NCBI GenBank assembly: GCA_016873805.1
Contig: VGVZ01000003.1
Coordinates: 1-64,000 of the forward strand
DNA from: Ignavibacteria bacterium
GTDB taxonomy: Bacteria > Bacteroidota > Ignavibacteria > UBA10030
Reading direction: 5' to 3'
DNA: 64,000 bases
The notes below the pieces were generated by a model that did no database searches, was not told the origin of the DNA, and worked only from the letters and a program-made list of their open reading frames with translations. Below, one piece after another: positions 54,544 to 62,643 of the stretch (its first letter is position 1; each line of letters begins with the position of its first letter). The translations under genes and the position numbers were made by a program.

Positions 54544-55050
54544 TCAACCAAAGAAGCCGACATGCTTGGCTGTGCCGAACACAGAGAGCGCCGCGATGCC
54601 CATGAGGAGGACGAACTGGACCACGTAGAAGAGCGTGACTTGGTTGTTCAGAACGGCAAAGTTGACTTCGGCATCGTGCGGAGGATTTCCGGCGGCGATT
54701 TCCTTCGCAGCGGTCATCCGGCGGCGGGCCAGACGCGGCCCGTAGATTGTTCCGTTGATGAGGAAGATGACGAACACAAGGAGCTTGGCGACGAGCCATC
54801 CTTCTGTGTACCAACGACTCATCGCGTCGGGATACCGGTGAAAGATGTTTCCAATGCCGGATATCAACAGAATGACGGCGGCGACTGGCGAAAGCAGCCC
54901 GATTGTCCGCATGAGACCTCCGACATAGAGCTGAATCTGGCGATCTTTCTCCCGCGCGAATCGGCGGTTGAGGATCCAGCCCGCAAGGATTACTGTGAAG
55001 ACAATGCCAAAGCCGATGAGATGAATAAGAAAAAGGATTGAGCCCGACAT
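54544..55050 (-). CDS. Four-helix inner-membrane protein (DUF2269/CopD-like)
   Basis: The product (168 aa) has four hydrophobic segments with His and Arg at helix ends (FLIHLIGFGIVFTVILAG, RTIGLLSPVAAVILLISG, LVAKLLVFVIFLING, VTLFYVVQFVLLMG). The layout is like DUF2269 or CopD-type membrane proteins. GGAGGGAA before the ATG at 55050 decides the start. It overlaps the thioredoxin-like gene region, so it may be a membrane partner in the same redox process. No cofactor site is proven. Confidence 0.6.
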   Translation of the reverse strand: MSGSILFLIHLIGFGIVFTVILAGWILNRRFAREKDRQIQLYVGGLMRTIGLLSPVAAVILLISGIGNIFHRYPDAMSRWYTEGWLVAKLLVFVIFLINGTIYGPRLARRRMTAAKEIAAGNPPHDAEVNFAVLNNQVTLFYVVQFVLLMGIAALSVFGTAKHVGFFG

Positions 55051-55081
55051 GAAACGTTCCCTCCGCCACAATTGATGAGTA

Positions 55082-55150
55082 CTAGCAGGTTATTGAAAAG
55101 ACTACCCTTGGTGGAATGACTGCTCCCCGGCTTTTTCAATAGTCTGCTAG
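55082..55150. repeat. Hairpin repeat CTAGCAG...CTGCTAG
   Basis: CTAGCAGGTTATTGAAAAG (55082-55100) and CTTTTTCAATAGTCTGCTAG (55131-55150) pair with two mismatches and one bulge over about 20 bases. The loop is about 30 bases. The arms resemble the ends of mobile elements seen in many genomes, but no transposase is present. It lies just upstream of the four-helix membrane-protein gene; the rest of 55151-55340 shows no gene, only a small CACGGA/TCCGTG hairpin. Confidence 0.6.
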
Positions 55151-55340
55151 GCAATCCACGAGCGGTAAGATAACAAATAGAGTTCAAAAGTGTGACCAAA
55201 TCTGCGTGACCGGCGTTCAATCGGCGTCGCCGTCACGGAACGGTCCGTGCCTCGGGCGCGGGAAGGGTTCGCTCAGCAGTCTATGGGACTCCCGGAAGGG
55301 AACAAGATCTCAAATTCGCGAATCGACTCAACAGCAAATA

Positions 55341-56672
55341 TCACTTCGGCAATCCGTTTTTTGCCACATCCCTCATCACTTCGCAGAATCGATCGAGCTC
55401 GTACAGGTTCGTGTAGACGTTTGGCGTGACGCGGATCCCCTTGAACTCGTCGTGGACGATGGCGGTCGTGAAGATCTTATGCTTCGACATGAGGTAGCTG
55501 GTGAGAGCCGGCGGCTCAATCCCGACAATCTCGACGGTAGCCAATCCGCACGATTGGTCGCTGTCGAACGAGGTGTGAAACCGAATATTCGGGAGATCTT
55601 TCAGATTGTTCATCCAGTACCGAGAGAGATATCGCATCCGCGCCTCTTTGCGTTTTGCGCCGATTCCGTGGTGAAACAGGATTGCCTCACCGATCGCCAA
55701 TCGCATCGCGGCAGAGTGCGTTCCGATTTCCTCAAATTTTCGGATGTCGTTGGTCTGCTTCTTTTCCGCGGCCATCAACGGCCATATCTTCTCGATCTTG
55801 TCCCGCTTCACGTAGAGCAGACCTGTTCCCTTTGGCGCAAAGAGCCACTTGTGCAGACTCGTTCCGAAGTAATCACACTGGAGATCGTTCTGTTTGAAGT
55901 CGATATGGGCAAACGTATGCGCTCCATCGACAATCACCTCGAGACCCCTCGCGCGCGCAAGTTCGCAGATTGATCTCACCGGGACGATCTGACCCGTAAT
56001 GTTCACCATGTGCGAGATGAGTATGAGCCTTGTCTTCTTCGTGATTGCTCGGGCGAATGCATCCGTAATTTCTTCGAGGTTCCTGGGAGGGATCGGGATC
56101 TTGATGAGCTTGAGAGCCAGTCCCTCTCTCAACTCTCTCTGACGAAATGTGGTGAGCATGCGCGGATAATCCTGAGTGGTCGTCAGGATTTCATCACCCG
56201 GTTTCAGATCCATGCCCATCTGGATGATCTCGAGCGATTCGGAGGCGTTGCGCGTGATGGCGATTTCTTCCGTGTCGCAGCCGAACAGCTCGGCCAGTCC
56301 CGCTCGAATCGTCTCTGATTGTGGCTCGAGGATCTGCCACATGGTGTAGGCGGTCGCGTCTTCCTGCTGCCACGTGTACCTCACAAATGCTTCTGTGACG
56401 ATGCGCGGGGAAGGGGAGACCCCGCCGTTGTTGAGATTGATGATGCCTCGGGTGACGGAAAACGAACGCTGGATTTCCGACCAGAAGTCCTCGTTCATGG
56501 CCGCTTGCTCGGGTGTCAGATGAGCAACGCGCGAGGTGGCAGCATGGAGTTGATTGAGAAGAGTACCGACCGTCGCGGACGTGAGGGCTGCAAGCCCCAG
56601 TCCCTTGCCGACAACCGAAAGAAAATCGCGGCGATTGTACTCAGCGGTGAAGGGATACCCTATCGATTCCAT
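55341..56672 (-). CDS. Tat-exported class V PLP aminotransferase-like enzyme
   Basis: The product (443 aa) has a twin-arginine signal (NRRDFLSVVGKGLGLAAL, about 13-30) and so should be exported folded by Tat. The enzyme domain is PLP fold type I class V (isopenicillin-N-epimerase or cysteine-desulfurase-like): NNGGVSPSPR, ITRNASESLEI, VDGAHTFAHIDF and the PLP lysine in TSLHKWLFAPKGTG. Export with a pre-loaded cofactor is typical for Tat. The substrate is unknown. GGAGG precedes the ATG at 56672. Confidence 0.85.
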   Translation of the reverse strand: MESIGYPFTAEYNRRDFLSVVGKGLGLAALTSATVGTLLNQLHAATSRVAHLTPEQAAMNEDFWSEIQRSFSVTRGIINLNNGGVSPSPRIVTEAFVRYTWQQEDATAYTMWQILEPQSETIRAGLAELFGCDTEEIAITRNASESLEIIQMGMDLKPGDEILTTTQDYPRMLTTFRQRELREGLALKLIKIPIPPRNLEEITDAFARAITKKTRLILISHMVNITGQIVPVRSICELARARGLEVIVDGAHTFAHIDFKQNDLQCDYFGTSLHKWLFAPKGTGLLYVKRDKIEKIWPLMAAEKKQTNDIRKFEEIGTHSAAMRLAIGEAILFHHGIGAKRKEARMRYLSRYWMNNLKDLPNIRFHTSFDSDQSCGLATVEIVGIEPPALTSYLMSKHKIFTTAIVHDEFKGIRVTPNVYTNLYELDRFCEVMRDVAKNGLPK

Positions 56673-56699
56673 AACAACCTCCTATGATGAAGAGAGATG

Positions 56700-56800
56700 G
56701 AACCGCGGATGACGTTGAAGAAACCGGACTGTTCACAGAATCGCGATCCGCAATCCGTGTCAATCCGCGCTTCTTCCGCGTAATCCGTGGCCAATATCAA
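56700..56800 (-). repeat. Short degenerate CGGAT repeats between two genes
   Basis: On the minus strand, blocks such as CCACGGATTACGCGG and GCGCGGATTGACACGGATTG recur four to five times between the aminotransferase and amidohydrolase genes. They are imperfect and share a CGGATT core. No gene is seen in this 133-base gap. Confidence 0.45.
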
Positions 56801-56805
56801 AAAGG

Positions 56806-58374
56806 CTACTTTTCCTTCGCTTCACGAACCATCCGGCGCACATCTGCAAGAAGCTTCTGTGCGTCGAACAGGATACCGTCCTTGATCGTATACTTCACTC
56901 CGCCCACTCGGACCGACTCGTTCTTGTCATTCAACTTGATCGCTCCGGTTCCATAGAGAACCTTGAAATTCACGAGAGGGTTTTCCTGGACGATCACGAG
57001 ATCGGCGAGTTTTCCCACCTCCACAGATCCGATCTGCTTTTCCATCCCGAGGGCTTCGGCGCCGTGAAGCGTTGCGGCGCGCACGACTTCGAGCGGATGG
57101 AAACCGGCTTCCTGAAGCAGCTCCAGCTCGCGAACATAGGCAAATCCATACGTTTTGAAGATGTAACCAGCATCGGATCCGGTCGTGACGCGACCGCCGC
57201 GATTTTTATATTCATTCAAGAATTGCATCCAGAGGCGATAATTTTCTTTCCACGCAATCTCATCCGCCGTCGTCCAATGGAACCAGTACGATCCATGCGT
57301 GTTCCGATCGGGCTGGAAGAATTTCCAGAGCGATGGCAAGGTGTATTCATCATGCCACTCGGCGCGCACTTCACGCATAAGATCGCGGCTGGCTTCATAG
57401 ATCGTCAATGTCGGATCAATCGTGAAGTCCCAGGTGATCAGTTCATCCATCACCTCATTCCATCGCTTCGAAAAGGGGGGAGCCGCCTGCCTCCAGAGAC
57501 GACCTGCCTCACCAAACCGGTGTTGTTCGTCATTGTAGTTGTAGTCGTGCGGATAGTCCTGCACGACCCGATCGGTGAACATCGCTTCCGGCAAACCATA
57601 CCAATGTTCCATGGAAGTGAGACCGGCTCGTGCCGTGTGCAGCACATTCATCCGGACGACGTGCAGCTGGGCGTGATGACATGCGGAACGAAGTCCTTGT
57701 TTCTTCGCTTCGTCGAGGGCGGCAAGAAATATGTCGGGGCGTGCGCCGAAGAACTTTATTCCATCACCCCCTTTCTTTTTGAGATCGATGACCCATGCGC
57801 GTGCCTGCTCGGGCGTCGCGATCGGACCCTGATTTCCCTGTCCGAAGTTTACGTACGCCTTGATACGCGGAGCGGTGATCTCGTTCTTTTCACTCTTTGA
57901 TCGGTGTTCCAGCGTCCAGTCCAAACCGTTTCCGCTTCCTGGCTCGCGAATTGTTGTCACGCCGTGTCCGAGCCATAACTTGTACACGTACTCGGCAGGA
58001 GTCCCCTGGGCAAAGCCCCCCGTGTGAGCATGCATGTCGATGAAGCCAGGGAGCACAAACATCCCGTGGGCGTCCAGCTCCTTATCGCCAGGTTGTGCTT
58101 TGAGCCGGCGATTCGGGTCGATGGGAACACCGGGGACTCCCGCGTTCCTGATCGCCACGATTTTGTTTTGTTCGACCACGATGTCAACGGGTCCGACCGC
58201 AGGTGCACCGGTGCCGTCGATCACGGTTGCCCCGCGAATGATCAGTCGGGCAAATGGTCCTTCCCCTTCGGCTCGCGGTGGTGCCTTCGGAACCACGCGT
58301 TGAGCCGTACCTGCCACAGGAAGGCACGTGAGGATGAACACGAGGGTGAGGACGTATCGTCTGGCGGATGTCAT
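56806..58374 (-). CDS. Exported amidohydrolase (metal-dependent hydrolase)
   Basis: The product (522 aa) has a signal peptide (YVLTLVFILTCLPVAGTAQ). The amidohydrolase TIM barrel shows the metal motif GFIDMHAHTGG (about 120-130), HHAQLH, a further His in SMEHWYG and the Asp in TTGSDAGY. The N-terminal beta-sandwich and C-terminal GKLADLVIVQENPL strands that close the fold are present. It is close to imidazolonepropionase/dipeptidase-like groups; substrate unknown. The ATG at 58374 has GAAGGA upstream. Confidence 0.85.
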   Translation of the reverse strand: MTSARRYVLTLVFILTCLPVAGTAQRVVPKAPPRAEGEGPFARLIIRGATVIDGTGAPAVGPVDIVVEQNKIVAIRNAGVPGVPIDPNRRLKAQPGDKELDAHGMFVLPGFIDMHAHTGGFAQGTPAEYVYKLWLGHGVTTIREPGSGNGLDWTLEHRSKSEKNEITAPRIKAYVNFGQGNQGPIATPEQARAWVIDLKKKGGDGIKFFGARPDIFLAALDEAKKQGLRSACHHAQLHVVRMNVLHTARAGLTSMEHWYGLPEAMFTDRVVQDYPHDYNYNDEQHRFGEAGRLWRQAAPPFSKRWNEVMDELITWDFTIDPTLTIYEASRDLMREVRAEWHDEYTLPSLWKFFQPDRNTHGSYWFHWTTADEIAWKENYRLWMQFLNEYKNRGGRVTTGSDAGYIFKTYGFAYVRELELLQEAGFHPLEVVRAATLHGAEALGMEKQIGSVEVGKLADLVIVQENPLVNFKVLYGTGAIKLNDKNESVRVGGVKYTIKDGILFDAQKLLADVRRMVREAKEK

Positions 58375-58412
58375 GCTGGCGTTTCCTTCAGAAAAGTGAT
58401 GAACAAACGGTA

Positions 58413-59042
58413 CTATTCCTTTGTGCCGATCTGGTTCCACCGATGGGAGAGCATCGCATAGACATTGAGATCGACGAAGTGATCATACAAGAATTCGGCT
58501 TCTCGCGTAATTCCCTCGAAACGGAATCCAAGTCGTTCCGGGACCCGACAGCTTCTCCGATTGCCTGTCGCACAGCGAATCACGATGCGATGGAGGGCAA
58601 GTTTCCCGAAGCCGAAGTCGACCAGAGCTCGGCACGCTTCGGTCATAATCCCTTTTCCCTGGTACGGTTCGGCAAGCCAATAGCCGATCTCGCCGGAGCG
58701 ATTCGAATGATCCAATGTACGAAACGCAGCGATGCCCGCCAGGATGTTCGGTGTTTGTGGATCTCCCTCGTGAGGAATCCAGAGACCGAAGGTGAACGCT
58801 TCGGATCGAAGGCGCTGTCCGATGGTGAAAAAAACGAATCGCCGGGAATCTTCGGAGGTCTTGTCCTGGTCCACCCAGGGCAACCACTCCCGGAGATATA
58901 AACGATTGGAATCAACGAGGAGGAAAAGAGGTTCAGCATCTTCCTCCCGCAATTCCCGCAATTCAATGTTGGCGCCTGCCTGAAGGACAATGGTTGAGTG
59001 AGCAGGTAGATCGTCGGGGTTGTCGGGCACGCGCACGTTCAT
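58413..59042 (-). CDS. GNAT-family acetyltransferase (RimJ/RimL-like)
   Basis: The product (209 aa) is a GNAT fold with IELRELREEDAEPLF (beta1/alpha1), GEIGYWLAEPYQGKGIMTEA (acetyl-CoA pyrophosphate loop, QGKGIM), and HRIVIRCATGNRRS. This is the RimJ/RimL branch that acetylates protein N-termini or small amines such as spermidine. GGAAGAG precedes the ATG at 59042. It lies 33 bases after the DoxX-like gene. Confidence 0.85.
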   Translation of the reverse strand: MNVRVPDNPDDLPAHSTIVLQAGANIELRELREEDAEPLFLLVDSNRLYLREWLPWVDQDKTSEDSRRFVFFTIGQRLRSEAFTFGLWIPHEGDPQTPNILAGIAAFRTLDHSNRSGEIGYWLAEPYQGKGIMTEACRALVDFGFGKLALHRIVIRCATGNRRSCRVPERLGFRFEGITREAEFLYDHFVDLNVYAMLSHRWNQIGTKE

Positions 59043-59075
59043 CTCTTCCCGGTGTGAATTGTGTGAGTCGTGAGT

Positions 59076-59546
59076 CTATTCGCCGGCCATCGACTCCGTG
59101 AGGTATCGCTGCAGTGAAAACCGCCTGGCCTTGGAAATCACGAGCACGATCCCCAGAAGCAGCAAGCCGGAGTTCTCGATGATCTTGCTCCAACCGATTC
59201 TCGAGGCACTGGGATCGAGTGTGTAGCAGCCGCACAGGATGTCCAATCCCCGCATCAGCGCCGAGAGAATGGCGATGATGAATACGAGCATGAGGGCGCT
59301 GATGAGCAGTGCGCTGCCGTGGACCAGTATCCCTATGAGGAGAAAAAGACCGCTGAGGAGTTCTATCCACGGAAGCACGGTCGCAACGCCCATGACGGCG
59401 AACGGGGGAAGCAGGCGATAGTTGGCAACCGATTCTGCGAACGCTCCGGGATCATGGATCTTCTCAATGCTCGCCATGATCAAGAGAAGTCCGAGGAAGA
59501 CGCGGAGGGCAAGCGCTCCATAGTCGCTATGAAGGATCTTCTTCAT
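59076..59546 (-). CDS. DoxX/MauE-like membrane protein
   Basis: The product (156 aa) has four transmembrane segments and the DoxX/MauE signature: ALRVFLGLLLIMASIEKIHDP at the N-terminus and LDILCGCYTL followed by IGWSKIIENSGLLLLG. The CGC pair is the MauE-type cysteine motif linked to disulfide handling. The start ATG at 59546 overlaps the rhodanese stop (ATGA), so the two are coupled. Confidence 0.8.
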   Translation of the reverse strand: MKKILHSDYGALALRVFLGLLLIMASIEKIHDPGAFAESVANYRLLPPFAVMGVATVLPWIELLSGLFLLIGILVHGSALLISALMLVFIIAILSALMRGLDILCGCYTLDPSASRIGWSKIIENSGLLLLGIVLVISKARRFSLQRYLTESMAGE

Positions 59547-60016
59547 CCGGGCGAAACCTGAGTCGGAAGGTCTTTGGATTTCCATTCATCCCATCCCCCA
59601 AAGAAGATATAGACGTTGGAGAATCCCCTCGATTGGAGCATTGCGGCGAGCTCAATACTCGAATTGCACTGCGCACCATCACAGTAGGTCACAATGGTCC
59701 GATCTCTGGAAAACCGATTAAGAGTGTCGATGTGTTGATCAAAATCGGCGAGAGGAAGGCTGTAAGCCCCGGCGATGTGACCCAGCCGGTAATCGAATTC
59801 ATGTCTTGCATCGATGAAGAGGGCCTGGCCAGATTCGTGAAGCTGGCGCGCTTTATGGATGTCGATAAGTTCTGCCGCAGCGACAGACGGACGCTTCTTC
59901 GAGGGAGGAGTGGATCCAAAGTATCCCTTTCCCGTCGAATAGGTGTAGACAAATCCAATGGAGAGGGAGAGGAGGAGGACGATGGTTGATTCGCGGACGA
60001 TGGATGAGAATTTCAT
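59543..60016 (-). CDS. Membrane-anchored rhodanese-like protein
   Basis: The product (157 aa) has one N-terminal transmembrane helix (STIVLLLSLSIGFVYTYS) and a rhodanese domain outside the cytoplasm. FIDARHEFDYRLGHIAGAYSLP and VTYCDGAQCNSSIELAAML are visible, with the catalytic Cys in the first position of the CDGAQC loop. It carries sulfane sulfur or acts as a thiol relay. The ATG at 60016 follows the DUF1573 stop with one base between. Confidence 0.85.
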   Translation of the reverse strand: MKFSSIVRESTIVLLLSLSIGFVYTYSTGKGYFGSTPPSKKRPSVAAAELIDIHKARQLHESGQALFIDARHEFDYRLGHIAGAYSLPLADFDQHIDTLNRFSRDRTIVTYCDGAQCNSSIELAAMLQSRGFSNVYIFFGGWDEWKSKDLPTQVSPG

Positions 60017-60017
60017 G

Positions 60018-60737
60018 TTACTGGCGGGTCGCAACGAAGGTGACGCGAAGGGGAACCCGCGGCTGATTCTTGCTGTCGGTATGGAGAACGAGATCGGCTG
60101 ATGCATAGCCCTCCTGGGCGGGCCGGAGGGTCACTGCAAACGTGACGGAGTCCCCCGGAGCAATCCGTTTCTTTCCGAGGGTCGTCGTCACGTGTGGCGA
60201 TGACGATGATGCTGAATTGACCGTTATCGGTCTTTTCGTGATGTTGATGTAGGTGAAGCTCTGCACGCTTGGCTTTCCGATCGGAACCGTCCCAAACCAA
60301 AGAAATGATGAACTGCCGGAGGGCATAAGCTCTTCGGCAACGTCTGCTGTCATTGGAATAGAGACGAACTTCGCGTCCGGATCGTCGGTCTCGATGCTTA
60401 TATATTTTGTCACGCGTCCGCGGAATCCGGTAGCGTCGAAACCTACGTCGAGAATATCCGACTCCCCGGGAAGGAGAATCTCCTTCGGTTTCCTGATGGT
60501 CGTGCACCCGCAGGAGGTCCGCACATTGTGGATGCGGAGCGTGTCTGAGCCGACATTCTTCAACGCTACCCGCGCCGTCTTTGAAGAACCGTTAAAGACC
60601 GTGCCGAGCTTGATCTCCCCGTTCGGGTACTGGAGTTTCGGTTGGCCGTTGAGAGGAGCTGGCGAGCACCAAACCAGCACTGTGCCGAGAATGATGGCCA
60701 GAGACAACCGATTGATCGCGCATACGAGAGTCTTCAT
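60018..60737 (-). CDS. Exported DUF1573 protein
   Basis: The product (239 aa) has a signal peptide (LAIILGTVLVWCSPAPLNGQ), then two Ig-like beta-sandwich repeats of the DUF1573 type, with LGTVFNGSSKTARVALKN and SCGCTTIRKPKEILLPGES, including the CGC pair. Such proteins are common in Bacteroidota and may interact with envelope partners. GGAG lies 9 bases before the ATG at 60737. It is coupled by spacing to the rhodanese gene. Function unknown. Confidence 0.8.
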   Translation of the reverse strand: MKTLVCAINRLSLAIILGTVLVWCSPAPLNGQPKLQYPNGEIKLGTVFNGSSKTARVALKNVGSDTLRIHNVRTSCGCTTIRKPKEILLPGESDILDVGFDATGFRGRVTKYISIETDDPDAKFVSIPMTADVAEELMPSGSSSFLWFGTVPIGKPSVQSFTYINITKRPITVNSASSSSPHVTTTLGKKRIAPGDSVTFAVTLRPAQEGYASADLVLHTDSKNQPRVPLRVTFVATRQ

Positions 60738-60762
60738 ACGACATTGCTCCGAGGCGTTTGTT

Positions 60763-61623
60763 CTATCTATGCGATGACGAATCGTCCGCTGACATCCGTT
60801 TCCACCACTCTCCCGAAACCGCAAGCTGGGAAAGAATCGGTGCGACGTGGTACCGCGGATCACCCAGATCCCGCTGGAGGGCATGAAGCACGGCGGCAAC
60901 ATGTTTCAACGACATCCGCGCTCCAAACGCAATCGGTCCGCGTGTCGAGCCCAGTGCAATCGAACCGGCCAGGTCCACATCGTGCGGATGGGCAACTTCT
61001 TCCTGACAAAGCAGAAGCGCCTCGTTGACGATCTGGCAGACAATCCGTGGTATCACCATGCCCACACAATCCTGGACGAATTCTGTTTCCTTCCCAAGCG
61101 ATCGAAAAAACAGTGAGACCTGCTCGAGCGTTTCCGACGAACTGAATACCGTTGGAGCGACTTCGACCCGATGGGATTTCCCAAATCCAGGCAACGCCGC
61201 AAATCCGACTAGACGATTTCGCGTTGCGAGCCACGACGACTGTTCGGTTGCCGAAACAGTCACAGAAGTGCTGAGGATCGGGATTGAAGCCGGGAGGATC
61301 CGGTCGAGAAATTCGAGGTTGTTGCGTTTGACCTCAATGTCGAGGTTTGAGAGTTCCAGGACCATTCTGGTCGAAGCGGGAAGCTTCTTCGGGAGAGCAG
61401 GTACGACACGAGGATGTTCGGCGAGGTCGTCTTCGCGACGAGTGATGAATTCGACGCAGTCGATATCGTGAGCCCCGCACACGTCCCCGTACTCGGTGAC
61501 CAGCATCTGATCACCGATGATCAGGAGGGTTGGCTGAGCGACGGGCGGCTTTTTCTTCCTCCCCTTCTTCGTCGTCGACGGACGAGGGATGGTTTTCTTC
61601 GATTTACTTGGTCTTCTTGGCAT
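60763..61623 (-). CDS. Degenerate 3-hydroxyacyl-CoA dehydrogenase paralogue
   Basis: The product (286 aa) has a Lys/Pro-rich N-terminal tail (PRRPSKSKKTIPRPS), then LLIIGDQMLVTEYGDVCGAH in place of the Rossmann GxGxxG and RLVGFAALPG where the active-site His of GMHF lies in the paralogue. The C-terminal 3HCDH helical domain (GMVIPRIVCQIVNEALLL, LGSTRGPIAFG) is intact. NAD binding and catalysis look lost, so it may be a regulatory or structural partner of the adjacent enzyme, with which it overlaps by 20 bases. Start ATG 61623. Confidence 0.75.
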   Translation of the reverse strand: MPRRPSKSKKTIPRPSTTKKGRKKKPPVAQPTLLIIGDQMLVTEYGDVCGAHDIDCVEFITRREDDLAEHPRVVPALPKKLPASTRMVLELSNLDIEVKRNNLEFLDRILPASIPILSTSVTVSATEQSSWLATRNRLVGFAALPGFGKSHRVEVAPTVFSSSETLEQVSLFFRSLGKETEFVQDCVGMVIPRIVCQIVNEALLLCQEEVAHPHDVDLAGSIALGSTRGPIAFGARMSLKHVAAVLHALQRDLGDPRYHVAPILSQLAVSGEWWKRMSADDSSSHR

Positions 61624-62467
61624 ATTGATAGAAGCCTTCTTGGGCAGCCAGGCCGGTCTTCCCGGAGTCAACAAGCCGTTTCAACATGAAGTGTGCCCTG
61701 TACCGCGTCTCTGCCGGATGAGCCTCGGAGAGAACCCGTGCCTGGATGAGAATCTGGTCGATGCCGATCGCGTCCATGGATTGAAACGGCCCTGAAGGCG
61801 ATCCAAGATGATCCTGTACGAGCCGATCGATCTGAGCCACAGATGCGATGGAATGGCCGGCGATGAGCAACGACTCGCCGCACCAGGTTTGGAACATGCG
61901 GTTGAAGATGAAGCCGGGGATGTCCTGCGTCACCACTGACGATATTGAAAGAAGATCTCCAATCCCTCTCGCTTTTTCTATTGAATCTTTCGAGGTGTAC
62001 GGCGTCTGCACGATTTCGAGTAGTCTGAGGGGCGGAACCGTCTGCGGAAAATGCATGCCCAGAACGCGTTCGGGTCGCGTGGCAGCCCGAGCAATCGCCG
62101 TTACGCAGAGGGATGGAGTCGTGGTGGCGAGAATCGTTCCCGCTTTGGCATCCTGTGAGAGGTGCTTGAAAAGATCCTTCTTCGTTGTCAGATCCTCAAT
62201 TGTCGCTTCGACGATGCATTCACAGACGCGAAGATCCGTCAGGTGGGTTCGCGGGTGGATGCGACTGAAGATTTCCCCCAGCGATTCCTGGATCAGCGAT
62301 CCCTCTCGGACGCGGCGTTGGAGATCCGAGCGGATTTGTTCGAGGGCCCTCCGAAGGAGGGTATCGTTGATGTCGTAAAGGACCACATCGATGCCGGAAA
62401 TAGCTGCTCGCTGCGCGAGCGCTGAACCAAGAGTTCCTGAGCCCACGATTCCAAGTTGTTTGGGCAT
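61604..62467 (-). CDS. 3-hydroxybutyryl-CoA/3-hydroxyacyl-CoA dehydrogenase
   Basis: The product (287 aa) has the Rossmann motif LGIVGSGTLGSALAQ, then VEATIEDLTTKKDLF, a TTTPSL segment and GMHFPQTVPPLRLLEIV, with the catalytic His in GMHF and Glu in LEIV. The usual NTSSL and NP neighbours are changed to TTTPS and PQT, so activity could be altered. The 3HCDH C-terminal domain has IPGFIFNRMF. It oxidises 3-hydroxyacyl-CoA in fatty acid or butyrate metabolism. It overlaps its paralogue. Confidence 0.85.
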   Translation of the reverse strand: MPKQLGIVGSGTLGSALAQRAAISGIDVVLYDINDTLLRRALEQIRSDLQRRVREGSLIQESLGEIFSRIHPRTHLTDLRVCECIVEATIEDLTTKKDLFKHLSQDAKAGTILATTTPSLCVTAIARAATRPERVLGMHFPQTVPPLRLLEIVQTPYTSKDSIEKARGIGDLLSISSVVTQDIPGFIFNRMFQTWCGESLLIAGHSIASVAQIDRLVQDHLGSPSGPFQSMDAIGIDQILIQARVLSEAHPAETRYRAHFMLKRLVDSGKTGLAAQEGFYQYAKKTK

Positions 62468-62630
62468 GCGGCCATGATCCGGGGAAAATGGGTATCAACG
62501 AATGACCATGAGGTGCTGGCGGGGACCGAACTCATCGGTCACTGAATGTGCGAACGTACTGAATAGACCAGAAAAAAACAACCTCGGATCCGCATCCGAT
62601 CAAATGAAAATGAGCCTCTTTTTTCATACT

Positions 62631-62636
62631 ATAATC
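62631..62636 (+). promoter_or_regulatory. TATAAT -10 box directly before glnE
   Basis: A perfect TATAAT lies seven bases before the ATG at 62644. Transcription from it would start at or next to the ATG, and no Shine-Dalgarno lies between. The -35 region (AAAATG at 17 bases) is weak. Confidence 0.35.
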
Positions 62637-62643
62637 GTGATCC

